A stretch of 21,628 nt of DNA from Gemmatimonadota bacterium (GCA_016207445.1 JACQPS010000165.1:1-21628); one strand, 5' to 3'. Counted from the stretch's first letter, positions 12,810 through 21,293 are shown. Made by a program: numbers and translations. The notes: generated by a model from the letters alone, not told the origin.

Positions 12810-13541
12810 ATGAGCGCGGACAAGACACAGCCTCTGTGGGGCATGGTCATCGATCTCGACCGCTGCACCGGCTGCCAGGCGTGCGTGGTCGCCTGCAAGC
12901 AGGAGAACAACGTTCCGTTCTCCAGCCGAGAGGAGGCGGCCTACGGCCGGGAGATCTCCTGGATCAGGGTGATGGCGGTGACGGAGGGAGAGTTTCCGAA
13001 AGTCAAGATCCGCTACATGCCGCTGCTGTGCCAGCAGTGTGACGCGCCCCCGTGCACGCGCGTCTGTCCGACGCGCGCGACCTACAAGAATCCGCAGGGG
13101 ATCGTCGGCCAGATCTACCCCCGCTGCATCGGCTGCCGCTACTGCGCGAACGCGTGCCCCTATCAGGTGAAGTACTTCAACTGGTACAACTGGTCGCATT
13201 TCCGCTGGCCCGCCGAGATGCGCGAGTCGCTGAACCCGGACGTCTCGCTGCGGCCGAAGGGCGTCATCGAGAAGTGCACGTTCTGCCATCACCGGCTGCA
13301 GCACGCGCGCGAGCAAGCAGCCATCGAGGGGCGCCCCGTCGAGAGCACGGATTTCGTCCCCGCCTGCGTGAGCAGTTGCCCGGCACGTGCGATGGTCTTC
13401 GGTGATCTGCGCGATCCCGAAAGCACGGTGCACAAGCTGGCCGCCAGCCCGCGGGCTTTCCGGATGCTGGAAGACCTGGGCACGGAGCCGAAAGTCGTCT
13501 ACCTCAAAGAGGGGGAGTGGAATGCGACGACCGGCGGCTGA
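12810..13541 (+). CDS. 4Fe-4S dicluster electron-transfer subunit (QrcC/PsrB-like), complex 2
   Basis: A 243-residue Fe-S protein with no signal peptide. Clusters are CTGCQACVVACKQE, CQQCDAPPCTRVCPT, CIGCRYCANACPY and CTFC with CVSSCPA near the end, the set for four cubane clusters. It is probably exported bound to the Tat-signal partner encoded just upstream, in contrast to complex 1, where the Fe-S protein has its own signal. Electrons would pass between the NrfD quinone site and the cytochrome/QrcB-like arm. The ATG at 12810 follows GAGGAG by 4 bases and lies 13 bases after the preceding stop. The 3' end overlaps the NrfD gene by 20 bases. Confidence 0.87.
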   Translation: MSADKTQPLWGMVIDLDRCTGCQACVVACKQENNVPFSSREEAAYGREISWIRVMAVTEGEFPKVKIRYMPLLCQQCDAPPCTRVCPTRATYKNPQGIVGQIYPRCIGCRYCANACPYQVKYFNWYNWSHFRWPAEMRESLNPDVSLRPKGVIEKCTFCHHRLQHAREQAAIEGRPVESTDFVPACVSSCPARAMVFGDLRDPESTVHKLAASPRAFRMLEDLGTEPKVVYLKEGEWNATTGG

Positions 13542-14916
13542 CGCGAGCCCCGACACCGGAGATGCGATCCTCTTCCGCCCGATCGTGACGACCGGCCCGA
13601 GCTTCTACCTGGGCGCGACCGCACTGTTGGCCGTCGCGCTCTGGGGCCTCTATGCGTATACCCGGCAGTTGCGCTACGGGCTCGGCGTCACCGGGCTGAA
13701 TCGCCCGGTGTACTGGGGCTTTTACATCACGAATTTCGTGTTCTTCGTGGGCATCAGCCACGCCGGCACCCTGATCTCGGCGATCCTCCGGCTCTCGAAG
13801 GCGGAATGGCGGCGGCCCATTACGCGCATGGCCGAGACCATCACCGTCCTGGTGCTCTTCTTCGGGCTGGGCAGCATCCTGATGGACCTGGGCCGGCCGG
13901 AGCGCTTCTATTTCGTGATCCCGTTTTTCTGGTACGGTCACCTGACCTCGCCGCTCATCTGGGACGTATTGAGCATCGGGACCTATCTCACCGCCAGCAC
14001 CATCTATCTGTACGTGCCGTTGATCCCGGACCTGGCCCTGGTGCGCGATCGCATTACCGGATGGCGCAAGGGGTTCTACCGCGTGCTCTCACTCGGCTGG
14101 ACCGGATCACCGAAGCAGCACCGGGCGCTGGAGATCGCCATCGGGATCCTGGCCGTGCTGGTGATCCCCATCGCCGTATCGGTGCACACGGTCGTGTCCT
14201 GGGTGTTCGCAATGACGATCCAGCCCATGTGGCACTCGACGATCTTCGGCCCCTACTTCGTCGTCGGTGCGATCTTCTCCGGCATCGCCGCACTGATCAT
14301 CGCCATGGCGATCGTCCGGCGCGTCTATCACCTGGAGGCGTACATCAAGCCGGTCCATTTCAACTACCTCGGCACGCTCCTGCTCGTGATGACGCTGTTA
14401 TGGCTCTACTTCACTTTCGCCGAGTACCTGACCACCTATTACGGACACGAGCCGAAGGAGATGGCGGTCTTCTGGGCGAAGGTGAATGGGCCGTACCGGA
14501 CCGTGTTCTGGGCCATGGTCCTGTGCGACTTCATCGTGCCGTTCGTGATCCTGGCCAATCGCAAGACGCGCACGGTCACGGGAACCGTGATCGCGTCCAT
14601 TTCCGTATCGATCGGCATGTGGCTCGAGCGCTTCACGATCATCATCCCGACGCTGATCAACCCGCGCCTCGACTGGCCGCGCGGGCTGTACCATCCGAGC
14701 TGGGTCGAGGTCTCCATCACGGCCGGGTTCTTCGCCGCCTTTGCGCTGCTCTACATGGTGTTCACGAAGTTCTTCCCCATGGTCTCCATCTGGGAAGTGC
14801 GGGAGGGGCGGGAGCGGGGCATTCAGGACGTGCAAGAACGACTGCGCGGCTACCTGCCGGACGAAGTGCCGGCCGGGGGCGTGAGTCCCGCCGGCGAAAT
14901 CCATGTCATCCGGTGA
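13522..14916 (+). CDS. NrfD/PsrC-family quinone-interacting membrane subunit (QrcD/ActC-like), complex 2
   Basis: A 464-residue polytopic membrane protein with about ten hydrophobic segments. LRYGLGVTGLNRPVYWGFYI and FVGISHAGTLISAIL are typical of the long ActC/QrcD/HmeB branch of NrfD proteins. This branch has conserved histidine and acidic residues near the periplasmic quinone site, seen here in GISHAG and in LMDLGRPER. It would oxidise or reduce membrane quinone for the complex encoded upstream. The start at 13522 follows GGGGGAG by 4 bases; the frame extends upstream to 13387 only as an out-of-frame shadow of the Fe-S gene. It overlaps the kinase gene by 14 bases if the kinase starts at 14903. 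Confidence 0.88.
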   Translation: MRRPAADASPDTGDAILFRPIVTTGPSFYLGATALLAVALWGLYAYTRQLRYGLGVTGLNRPVYWGFYITNFVFFVGISHAGTLISAILRLSKAEWRRPITRMAETITVLVLFFGLGSILMDLGRPERFYFVIPFFWYGHLTSPLIWDVLSIGTYLTASTIYLYVPLIPDLALVRDRITGWRKGFYRVLSLGWTGSPKQHRALEIAIGILAVLVIPIAVSVHTVVSWVFAMTIQPMWHSTIFGPYFVVGAIFSGIAALIIAMAIVRRVYHLEAYIKPVHFNYLGTLLLVMTLLWLYFTFAEYLTTYYGHEPKEMAVFWAKVNGPYRTVFWAMVLCDFIVPFVILANRKTRTVTGTVIASISVSIGMWLERFTIIIPTLINPRLDWPRGLYHPSWVEVSITAGFFAAFALLYMVFTKFFPMVSIWEVREGRERGIQDVQERLRGYLPDEVPAGGVSPAGEIHVIR

Positions 14917-16525
14917 GCTCATGCCGCAGCAGACAGCGGCGGACGGTAGGGCGCGGATGCAGCCGCGCGGCGTGCTGGCCTGGCGCCTGGTCACCGCGTT
15001 TCTGGCCGTGACCATACCCGGGACGTTGGTGCTCGGCGGCGTAACCTTCTACGCGATGCATTCCCTGGTGAGCGTCAACCGGGAGCTCGAGGAAATCGGT
15101 CTCTCGCTGGAGGCCACCCAGGCCCTGCACCTCGCACTCACTCAAGCCGTCGCACCGGCGCGGGAGGCGCTGGTGGCTGGTGGCAACACGCGCGCGCTAC
15201 AGCGCGAATTCGAGCAGCGCAACACGGCGCTGCGCACGAAGCTCGCGTCGTGCGGCGCGGCCGCGTGTCACGGTGCGCCACGTTCGCCGCGGGAGATGGC
15301 CGCCTCGTTGAGTCCGGCGGCGGACCGGTTGCTCGAGGAAGGCCGACAGATCTTTGCGAGCGCGTCCGTGCCAGCCGGGACGGCGAGCCGCTCGGTCGCG
15401 CGCTTGGAGGAGCCGGTGTCCACGGCCAGCCGTCAGCTGCAGCGCATGTCCGACGAGCTCTTGCTGCGCGTGGAGACCCTGCGGGACCGCTCCCGGCGCG
15501 TGAGCCGCAGCGCATTGGCCCTGACCGTCACGTTCACGCTGGTGATCACGTTGCTCGCGGGTACGGTCGCCGTGCTGCTCGCGCACCGCATCTCGCGCCC
15601 CGTGCAACAGCTCCTGCTCGGCACCCGCCGGGTCATGGCCGGGGATTGGGCCGATCCCGTTCGGGTAACGGACAGGGGGGAGATCGGCGAGCTGGCGGCC
15701 TCCTTCAACAACATGGTGCAGGAGCTGCGGGTTCATCGGGATCGCCTTCAGGAGCACAGCCGCACGCTCGAGGAGCGAGTGCGTGAGCGCACCGAGCAGT
15801 TGCACCGTGCGCGCGAGGCCCTGCTGCAGTCGGAGAAGCTGGCCTCCCTGGGTCTGCTCGCCAGCGGAGTTGCGCACGAGTTGAACAATCCGCTCACCAG
15901 TGTGCTCATGAACACGCACTTGCTGCTCGAGGATGTCGGGGCCGATTCGCCCCTGTGCAAGTACCTGGAGCGCATCGATGCGGATGCGGGACGCTGCAAG
16001 AGGATCATCGACGACTTGAGAGAGTTCTCGCGGCCGCGAGAGCTGCGCAAGAAGCCGTCGCCAGTACGATCCGTGGTGGAGCAGGCCCTGGCTTCGGTCC
16101 GCTACGAACTGCAGCGGCGACGGATCGAGGTCGAGCGCGACGTCGCCGATGACCTGCCGCCGGTGGTCTGGGATCGCGAGCGCATGATGCAGGTACTGAC
16201 CAACCTGTTCACGAACGCCGCGCAGGCCATGCCGGACGGCGGCAGGCTGGCCATCCGCGCGCAGCGCCAGAATGGCTGGCTCGTGCTGGAGACGCGTGAC
16301 AGCGGTCCCGGCATCAAGGCGGAGCACCGCTCCCGCATCTTCGATCCGTTCTTCACGACCAAGCCGGACGGAACCGGACTGGGCCTCTCGATCTGCTACG
16401 GCATCGTTCAGGAGCACAAGGGCAGAATCGAAGTGGAGACGGCAACCGCGGACGATGTCGGTGCCGGCCAGGCCACCGGGACCACGATGCGGATCATGAT
16501 CCCGCTCGCGGAGGAGCACGCGTGA
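14903..16525 (+). CDS. Sensor histidine kinase with haem-c-like CX4CH motif in periplasmic domain
   Basis: A 540-residue kinase. TM1 is about residues 28-50, a helical periplasmic domain spans about 51-203, TM2 is about 204-227, and HAMP about 228-281. A coiled coil leads to HisKA with phospho-acceptor His325 (SGVAHELNNP). The ATPase domain has N box NLFTNAAQAM (about 434-443), DSGPGI (466-471) and GTGLGLSI (490-497). The sensor domain contains Cys117-GAAA-Cys122-His123, a CX4CH motif of the type that binds covalent haem in some c3 cytochromes. It may sense redox state, oxygen or a ligand through haem (inference). It lies in the complex 2 operon, with its stop overlapping the start of its cognate regulator. 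ATG 14921, preceded by GGTGAG, and 14957 are alternative starts. Confidence 0.85.
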   Translation: MSSGELMPQQTAADGRARMQPRGVLAWRLVTAFLAVTIPGTLVLGGVTFYAMHSLVSVNRELEEIGLSLEATQALHLALTQAVAPAREALVAGGNTRALQREFEQRNTALRTKLASCGAAACHGAPRSPREMAASLSPAADRLLEEGRQIFASASVPAGTASRSVARLEEPVSTASRQLQRMSDELLLRVETLRDRSRRVSRSALALTVTFTLVITLLAGTVAVLLAHRISRPVQQLLLGTRRVMAGDWADPVRVTDRGEIGELAASFNNMVQELRVHRDRLQEHSRTLEERVRERTEQLHRAREALLQSEKLASLGLLASGVAHELNNPLTSVLMNTHLLLEDVGADSPLCKYLERIDADAGRCKRIIDDLREFSRPRELRKKPSPVRSVVEQALASVRYELQRRRIEVERDVADDLPPVVWDRERMMQVLTNLFTNAAQAMPDGGRLAIRAQRQNGWLVLETRDSGPGIKAEHRSRIFDPFFTTKPDGTGLGLSICYGIVQEHKGRIEVETATADDVGAGQATGTTMRIMIPLAEEHA

Positions 16526-17922
16526 ACGAGGGGAAGCAGGACCGGATTCTCGTGGTGGATGACGAGCCGCACATCGGCGAATCCATCAAGGACGCGCTCG
16601 AGCGAGTCGGCTACGCGGTCGATGTTTCGCTGGATGCGGAGGCCGCACTCGCCCGCCTCGACCGGGATTCCTTCGACCTCGTGCTCTGCGATATCAAGCT
16701 GCCGGGCATGGATGGCTACGAGCTGCTGCGGCGCGTGAAGGAGTTCTACCCGGAGCTCGATGTCGTCATGATCACGGGCTACGCCTCGATCGAATCCGCG
16801 GTGGCCTCGGTCAAGGAGGGTGCGGCCGATTACCTGTCGAAGCCGTTCACTCCGGAGCAGGTGCGCCACGCGGTCGTGCACGCCCTCGAGCGGCGGCACC
16901 TGGTGCAGGAGAACCTGGTTCTGCGCGGCGAGCTGCGTCACCTGCTGGGCGACCAGGTCGTGGTGGGGCAGAGCGAGTCCATGCAGCAGCTGTTCGACCT
17001 CGCACACACGGTCGCCGCCACAGATTCCAGCGTCCTGATCACGGGCGAGAGCGGAACCGGGAAGGAGGTGCTGGCTCGCTTCATTCACGCGGCCAGCCCG
17101 CGCGGCCAGCGGCCGTTCGTGACCGTCAATTGCGCGGCCATCCCTCCCAACCTGCTCGAGTCGGAGCTGTTCGGCCACCGCCGGGGCGCATTCACCGGCG
17201 CCATCTACAGCCGGCGCGGCAGCTTCGAGCTGGCGGATCGCGGCACTCTGTTCCTGGACGAGATCGGGGAGATGCCCACCGACATGCAGGGCAAGATCCT
17301 GCGCGCGCTCGAGGAGCACCAGATCAAGCCGATCGGATCGGAGGAGGCGGTGCGCGTCGATGTGCGCATTCTGGCGGCCACCAACAAGAACCTGGCCGAG
17401 GAGATCAGGGCGAATCGCTTCCGGGAGGATCTGTACTGGCGCTTGAATGTCGTCCAGCTCGCGATTCCGCCGCTGCGCGAGCGCAGGCAGGACGTGTTGC
17501 CCCTGGCGCAGTACTTCCTCGACGTCTTCGCGCAGGAGCTCAAGAAGCCGATCGCGGGTCTGTCACCGGACGTGGTGGAGGCCTTCAGCCGGTATGATTG
17601 GCCGGGCAACGTCCGGGAGCTGCGCAACGCGATCGAGCGCGCCGTCATCTTCGCCGAGCCGCGTAAGCCGCTCCGCGTCGCACATCTGCCGCCCTCACTG
17701 CGCCAGCAGACCGTGTCCCGGGAGGGCGCCCGATCGCCGGTCCCGTTCCGCTCGTTGCGCGAGGTCGAGAACGACTACATTCGCCAGATCCTCGCTGCGT
17801 GCGGCGGCAATCGCACCCGCGCCGCCGAGATTCTGGGCATCTCGCCCGTCACGTTGTGGCGCAAGCTGGGCAAGGAGCACGACGCCGACGACTCCCCCGA
17901 AGGGAAAGGAGATGGATTATGA
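16522..17922 (+). CDS. Sigma-54-dependent response regulator (NtrC family)
   Basis: A 466-residue activator. The receiver domain has the acidic pair VVDDE (11-15), phospho-acceptor Asp57 (LVLCDIKLPG), the TGYAS region and Lys107 (LSKPF). The AAA+ domain has Walker A GESGTGKE (175-182), the sigma-54 contact loop GAFTGA (222-227) and Walker B LFLDE (243-247). A Fis-type helix-turn-helix is at the C-terminus (GNRTRAAEILGISPVTLWRKL region). It should be phosphorylated by the adjacent kinase and activate -24/-12 promoters, three candidates for which lie in this window. It starts at a GTG that overlaps the kinase stop (GTGA) and ends in an ATGA overlap with the slipin gene, so translation is probably coupled. 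Confidence 0.93.
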   Translation: MNEGKQDRILVVDDEPHIGESIKDALERVGYAVDVSLDAEAALARLDRDSFDLVLCDIKLPGMDGYELLRRVKEFYPELDVVMITGYASIESAVASVKEGAADYLSKPFTPEQVRHAVVHALERRHLVQENLVLRGELRHLLGDQVVVGQSESMQQLFDLAHTVAATDSSVLITGESGTGKEVLARFIHAASPRGQRPFVTVNCAAIPPNLLESELFGHRRGAFTGAIYSRRGSFELADRGTLFLDEIGEMPTDMQGKILRALEEHQIKPIGSEEAVRVDVRILAATNKNLAEEIRANRFREDLYWRLNVVQLAIPPLRERRQDVLPLAQYFLDVFAQELKKPIAGLSPDVVEAFSRYDWPGNVRELRNAIERAVIFAEPRKPLRVAHLPPSLRQQTVSREGARSPVPFRSLREVENDYIRQILAACGGNRTRAAEILGISPVTLWRKLGKEHDADDSPEGKGDGL

Positions 17923-18710
17923 ATCCGATGTGGATTGCGGTCGCCGTTCTCGCCGTGGTCATCTTTGGATTGGCCGTGCGCATCGTGCGGCAGTACGAGG
18001 GCGGCGTCATGCTGCGTTTCGGCCGCCTGGTGGGGGTTCGTGCCCCGGGCCTCAACCTCATCATCCCCGTGGCCGATCGCATGTTTCGCATTGACACGCG
18101 CACCGTGACTCTGACCGTCGAGCCGCAGGAGGTCATCACGCGGGACAATGTCACGATCAAGGTGGATGCGGTGGTTTATTTCGCCGTCGTGGACCCCGCA
18201 AAGGCATTTCTGCAGGTCGTGGATTACGTGAAGGCGACGTCGCAGATCGCGCTCACGACTCTGCGCAGCGTGCTCGGCCAGTCGGAGCTCGATGAGTTGC
18301 TGGCTCACCGCGAGAAGATCAACCGCACGCTGCAGCAGATCATCGATGAGCACACCGAGCCGTGGGGGGTCAAGGTCTCTGTGGTGGAAGTGAAGGATGT
18401 GCTCCTGCCGGAGGGTATGCAGCGCGCGATGGCGAAGCAGGCGGAGGCGGAGCGGGAGAAGCGTGCGAAGGTGATTCTGGCCGACGGTGAATACCTGGCG
18501 GCGGAAACGCTCGGCAAGGCTGCGCATATCATTCGCAGTGAGCCTCCGGCTCTGCAGCTGCGCTATCTTCAGACCCTGGCAGAGATTGCAGGCGAGCGCA
18601 ACAGTACCATCATCCCGATACCGCTGGAGGTCCTGGACACCTTGCGTGGCGCGCTGGCAGGCGCGGGGCACAATAGAGAGGATCGCGCGCCGATGGCGCG
18701 AGAGGGTTAG
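17919..18710 (+). CDS. Slipin (SPFH/band 7 membrane protein)
   Basis: A 263-residue protein with one N-terminal membrane segment (about residues 3-22), then an SPFH domain: RQYEGGVMLRFGRLVGV, GLNLIIP, QEVITRDNVTIKVDAVVYF and TSQIALTTLRSVLGQSELDELL. A charged coiled-coil region (KQAEAEREKRAKVILADGE) is followed by SPAL-like LQLRYLQTLAEIA and TIIPIPLE. Slipins assemble into membrane microdomains and affect membrane-protein quality control. The ATG overlaps the regulator stop as ATGA, and AGGAG lies about 8 bases upstream. Its place at the end of a respiratory-complex and two-component operon is notable. No NfeD partner is adjacent. It may organise or protect the membrane complexes (inference). 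Confidence 0.9.
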   Translation: MNPMWIAVAVLAVVIFGLAVRIVRQYEGGVMLRFGRLVGVRAPGLNLIIPVADRMFRIDTRTVTLTVEPQEVITRDNVTIKVDAVVYFAVVDPAKAFLQVVDYVKATSQIALTTLRSVLGQSELDELLAHREKINRTLQQIIDEHTEPWGVKVSVVEVKDVLLPEGMQRAMAKQAEAEREKRAKVILADGEYLAAETLGKAAHIIRSEPPALQLRYLQTLAEIAGERNSTIIPIPLEVLDTLRGALAGAGHNREDRAPMAREG

Positions 18711-18778
18711 CCCGGAGAGTCGTCGGAATCGACAGGGCGGCCAACCGGTCGCTTGAGTGGTGGTGAGCTTCCGTCTCC

Positions 18779-20047
18779 TCAGCGGGCGAGGCGGTAGGAC
18801 GGAGCCCGTGCCGCGCCGCCTGCCCCGTTGCCGAAGATCAGGCCCATGAGGGCCAGGAACAGCAGGATGCCGAACGAGTACGCTCCCGCCATGAGCGACC
18901 ACTCCACCAGGCTCGGCGTGTAATAGACGCCGCCCGGCATGAACGGGGCGGGCCGCATGAGCGAGGGCAGCAGCAGATACGTGCGCTCTGCGAATACGCC
19001 GACGACGACCGCCAGCGAGGCGAGCGCGATTCCCGTGAGATTTCGGGTCCAGGGCAGGCCGAGCAACACGAGCGGCAGCACGGCCCCCACGATGACGTCG
19101 AACCAGAAGATTCTGGAGAAGCGGCCGCCCAGAATGTCCCCGAATACCTCGAGGTCCACGGGCGTCCCCGAGTAGCCGACCGTGAGGAACTCGCTGAACA
19201 GCAGATACATCAGCACGGGGATCAAGAACAGCAGGTAACGCCCGAGCGACTGGATCACCTCCTCGGCGACCTCCAATCGGAACAGCTGCCGTCCGACGAT
19301 CACGGCCAGGATCACGCCCGCCAATCCGGAGACCAGCGCGGAGGAGATGAACAGGGGCGCGAGAATCGGCGTGTTCCACCCCGGCTGGCCTTTCACCAGC
19401 CCCAGAATCCACGCCGTCACCGAGTGCAGGGCCACTGCGCCGGGAATCGAGATGATCGCCAGGGTCCGCAGAAGCCGGCGGTCCCACTTCACGGCCGCTG
19501 GCGACAGACTCATGTGCCCGAGCGTGAGGATCCGGACGAGCCAGCGCCAATTGGCATCCGCGCCGCGCCGCCGGATCAGCTCCCCGCGCGCACTGAAGTA
19601 CAGCAGGGCCACGCACAGGACCAGATACGACGAGATGACCGTCACGTCCCACAGCAGCGGTGAAGAGAAGTTGGCGTTCAGCAGCACGTAGAGCGCGCGC
19701 GTCGGCTGGCCCAGATCCATCAGGATGAACAGGGCCGCGAGCACCAGGAAGCTCGTCGCCATCACCTCCGCCATGATGGCGACCGGCTTCATCTCCGTCT
19801 TGTCCAGCAGATGAACCAGCGCGGAGACCGCGATCCCGCCGGCGCTCAGACCCACGCAGAAAATGAAGTTGGCGATGTAGACGCCCCAGAAGACCGGCTT
19901 GTTCAATCCGGTCACGCCCAGCCCGGAGACGAACTGGGCGCGGTACATGTAGAGCGCCCAGGCCAGCACGATGACGAAACCGCCCGCCAGCCAGGCGTTC
20001 GAGCGCGGACGCGATTCCAGGCCGGGCAAGGTGGCGACATGATCCAT
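18779..20047 (-). CDS. NrfD/PsrC-family membrane subunit without local catalytic partner
   Basis: A 422-residue polytopic membrane protein. FVSGLGVTGLNKPVFWGVYI, FCVGLSAGGIAVSAL and ILMDLGQPTRALYVLLNANFSSPLLWD place it in the NrfD/PsrC family, and the first of these motifs parallels the complex 2 subunit. About ten hydrophobic segments are present. It is the last gene of a minus-strand operon after a cupin-type membrane protein and a 43-residue membrane peptide. Unlike the other two NrfD genes in the window, it has no Fe-S or molybdopterin gene in its operon. AGGAG lies 9 bases before the start at 20047. It may exchange quinone electrons with another complex here, with the divergent cytochrome at 21373, or with a subunit encoded elsewhere. 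Confidence 0.85.
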   Translation of the reverse strand: MDHVATLPGLESRPRSNAWLAGGFVIVLAWALYMYRAQFVSGLGVTGLNKPVFWGVYIANFIFCVGLSAGGIAVSALVHLLDKTEMKPVAIMAEVMATSFLVLAALFILMDLGQPTRALYVLLNANFSSPLLWDVTVISSYLVLCVALLYFSARGELIRRRGADANWRWLVRILTLGHMSLSPAAVKWDRRLLRTLAIISIPGAVALHSVTAWILGLVKGQPGWNTPILAPLFISSALVSGLAGVILAVIVGRQLFRLEVAEEVIQSLGRYLLFLIPVLMYLLFSEFLTVGYSGTPVDLEVFGDILGGRFSRIFWFDVIVGAVLPLVLLGLPWTRNLTGIALASLAVVVGVFAERTYLLLPSLMRPAPFMPGGVYYTPSLVEWSLMAGAYSFGILLFLALMGLIFGNGAGGAARAPSYRLAR

Positions 20048-20071
20048 ATCTGTGTACTCCTGTCAGGCCAT

Positions 20072-20203
20072 TCAGGCCATCGCGAACGCCGCGATCATGA
20101 TCGTGATCGAGGCCAGGGCCATCAGCGCACCGGCGGCGACGAGCAGCTTGAGCACGACGAAAAACGCCCGACCTTCGCCGGTGTTCACGGCGGCCTCTTT
20201 CAT
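20072..20203 (-). CDS. Small single-pass membrane protein (43 residues)
   Basis: A 43-residue frame. A short polar N-terminus (MKEAAVNTGEGR) precedes one strongly hydrophobic helix with AFFVVLKLLVAAGALMAL. Its ATG overlaps the stop of the cupin gene as ATGA and the NrfD gene follows 24 bases later, so it lies inside a tightly packed operon. I know no family for it. Its size and position suggest a small accessory subunit of a membrane electron-transfer complex containing the downstream NrfD protein. The tight overlap is the main evidence that it is real. Confidence 0.6.
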   Translation of the reverse strand: MKEAAVNTGEGRAFFVVLKLLVAAGALMALASITIMIAAFAMA

Positions 20204-20838
20204 TTCCAGCCGCCGCCTGCGACCGCGCGCAGCGGCGTCATCGGCTCTGTCTCCTCCGGCGCGAACGAGGGATCGACGCGGCGGTCGGGCCGCAGCCGGT
20301 GCAGCAGCAGCGCACCGGCACCCAGCAGCGGCAGCGTGATGAGCGCCATCGCCGCCACCGTCGGCCAGTCGATCCAGCCGAATCGCCAGGTGCTCAGGCA
20401 GATGCTCAGCAGCTCGGTCCAGAGCAGGATCCCCAATCCCCACAGGATCGTCTTCTGTCCGGTCGTCATTGCGGGTCTCTGATGCTGTGGCTCCATCCCT
20501 TCCTGGAAAAGCACACTCAGAAGCTTGGTTCGCCCGGGAGCGGGATTGCGCAAGACGTAGGAGGCGCCGTTTCGCAGCGACAGCGATTCCGCGGGCAGCA
20601 GCTCCCACGTGCGGGCTCCCTGCTGGAACACCGCCTGGCCCTCCATCACCAGATGCCACGACGATCCCGCCCAGAGCCACGGCGCCGCGAGAGAAGCCGC
20701 CGGCGTCAGTTCGACCACCAGGATCTGAAATCCGTCTTGCTCGTGAACCACGCTGAGCTTCGCCGCCGCATCCTCGACGGAGCGGAGCGCAAACCCACGC
20801 TGCGCGACCCGACCCGGCACTTCGCTGTTTTTTTTCAT
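20200..20838 (-). CDS. Cupin-like domain fused to two membrane segments
   Basis: A 212-residue protein. Residues 1 to about 118 look like a small cupin/beta-barrel domain: FQILVVELTPAASLAAP, SSWHLVMEGQAVFQQG, WELLPAESLSLRNG and LLSVLFQEG. The usual metal-binding HxH and late His are not evident. It is followed by two hydrophobic helices (ILWGLGILLWTELLSICL and TVAAMALITLPLLGAGALLL) and a polar tail. It heads the minus-strand operon with the small membrane peptide and the orphan NrfD. GAGGGGGAG lies just upstream of the ATG. The first codons contain a run of eight A on the coding strand (20828-20835), a site prone to slippage. Function unknown; a regulatory or assembly subunit is possible. Confidence 0.65.
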   Translation of the reverse strand: MKKNSEVPGRVAQRGFALRSVEDAAAKLSVVHEQDGFQILVVELTPAASLAAPWLWAGSSWHLVMEGQAVFQQGARTWELLPAESLSLRNGASYVLRNPAPGRTKLLSVLFQEGMEPQHQRPAMTTGQKTILWGLGILLWTELLSICLSTWRFGWIDWPTVAAMALITLPLLGAGALLLHRLRPDRRVDPSFAPEETEPMTPLRAVAGGGWK

Positions 20839-21153
20839 GGCTCCCCCTCGGCCGTCTCCTAAGACAAGCCCCGTGCCTGGTCGAGGTCAGACGGCGCGCA
20901 AGTAGCGCAAGTGATTTTACTGCAAATGTATACGGCCCCGCGTGCGGTCCTGGCTGCGCACCTGCGTTCCGGGGCAACCCTTTCAAAAGGAAATGCCGGT
21001 GCCTCGGGATTCCGGGCCTCGGGAGGCTGAGCATTGGGTTCGACCGCATCATTTCAGATTGCAACACGCTTGCATTATGGAAGGCTCAGGGGGTGACCGG
21101 GAAACCGGGCGTTCCGTCACCGGTTTTGGGGCGGATCGGAGCACGATAACCGC

Positions 21154-21205
21154 TCGCGACGAAATGTCTCACAGGGGTCAGGCTGCTCTGGCAATTGTGG
21201 GACAG
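21154..21205. promoter_or_regulatory. Candidate enhancer (UAS) element, copy 3 (inverted)
   Basis: TCGCGAC (21154-21160), TGTCTCACA (21165-21173) and TTGTGGGACAG (21195-21205) occur in this order. The last two form an inverted pair matching at 8 of 9 positions. Read on the opposite strand, copies 1 and 2 show the same order: TCGCGA, AAA, GTCCC, then TGTGGGA. It is about 90-140 bases upstream of the candidate sigma-54 promoter at 21294, the usual enhancer distance, and also serves the divergent side. Confidence 0.5.
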
Positions 21206-21266
21206 ATCCCCCTGGCTGGAAGCCCTCGCCGATCCGGGTCGAAATGCTGTAAGCGCTGGTTCCCCA

Positions 21267-21280
21267 ATGGCTTGAGCCAT
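21267..21280. repeat. 14-base palindrome near sigma-54 promoter
   Basis: ATGGCT and AGCCAT are perfect inverted arms around TG, 14 bases upstream of the candidate -24 box at 21294. It may be a separate operator in the cytochrome promoter; no regulator can be assigned. Confidence 0.35.
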
Positions 21281-21293
21281 ATGCCACGGCGCA

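Noticed and set aside
18711..18778. Possible bidirectional terminator between the convergent slipin and NrfD genes
   Set aside because: The best hairpin (GCGGCC / GGTCGC around AACC) has six pairs including a wobble and no T-tract, too weak to annotate.
17775..19652. 625-residue minus-strand open frame across the slipin and NrfD genes
   Set aside because: It spans two unrelated convergent genes in a shadow frame and has no family features.
20839..20940. Sigma-54 promoter for the minus-strand cupin-NrfD operon
   Set aside because: Several TGCAA-type -12 boxes were tested on the minus strand, but none has GG at the required distance. A TAAAAT -10-like box lacks a -35 partner.
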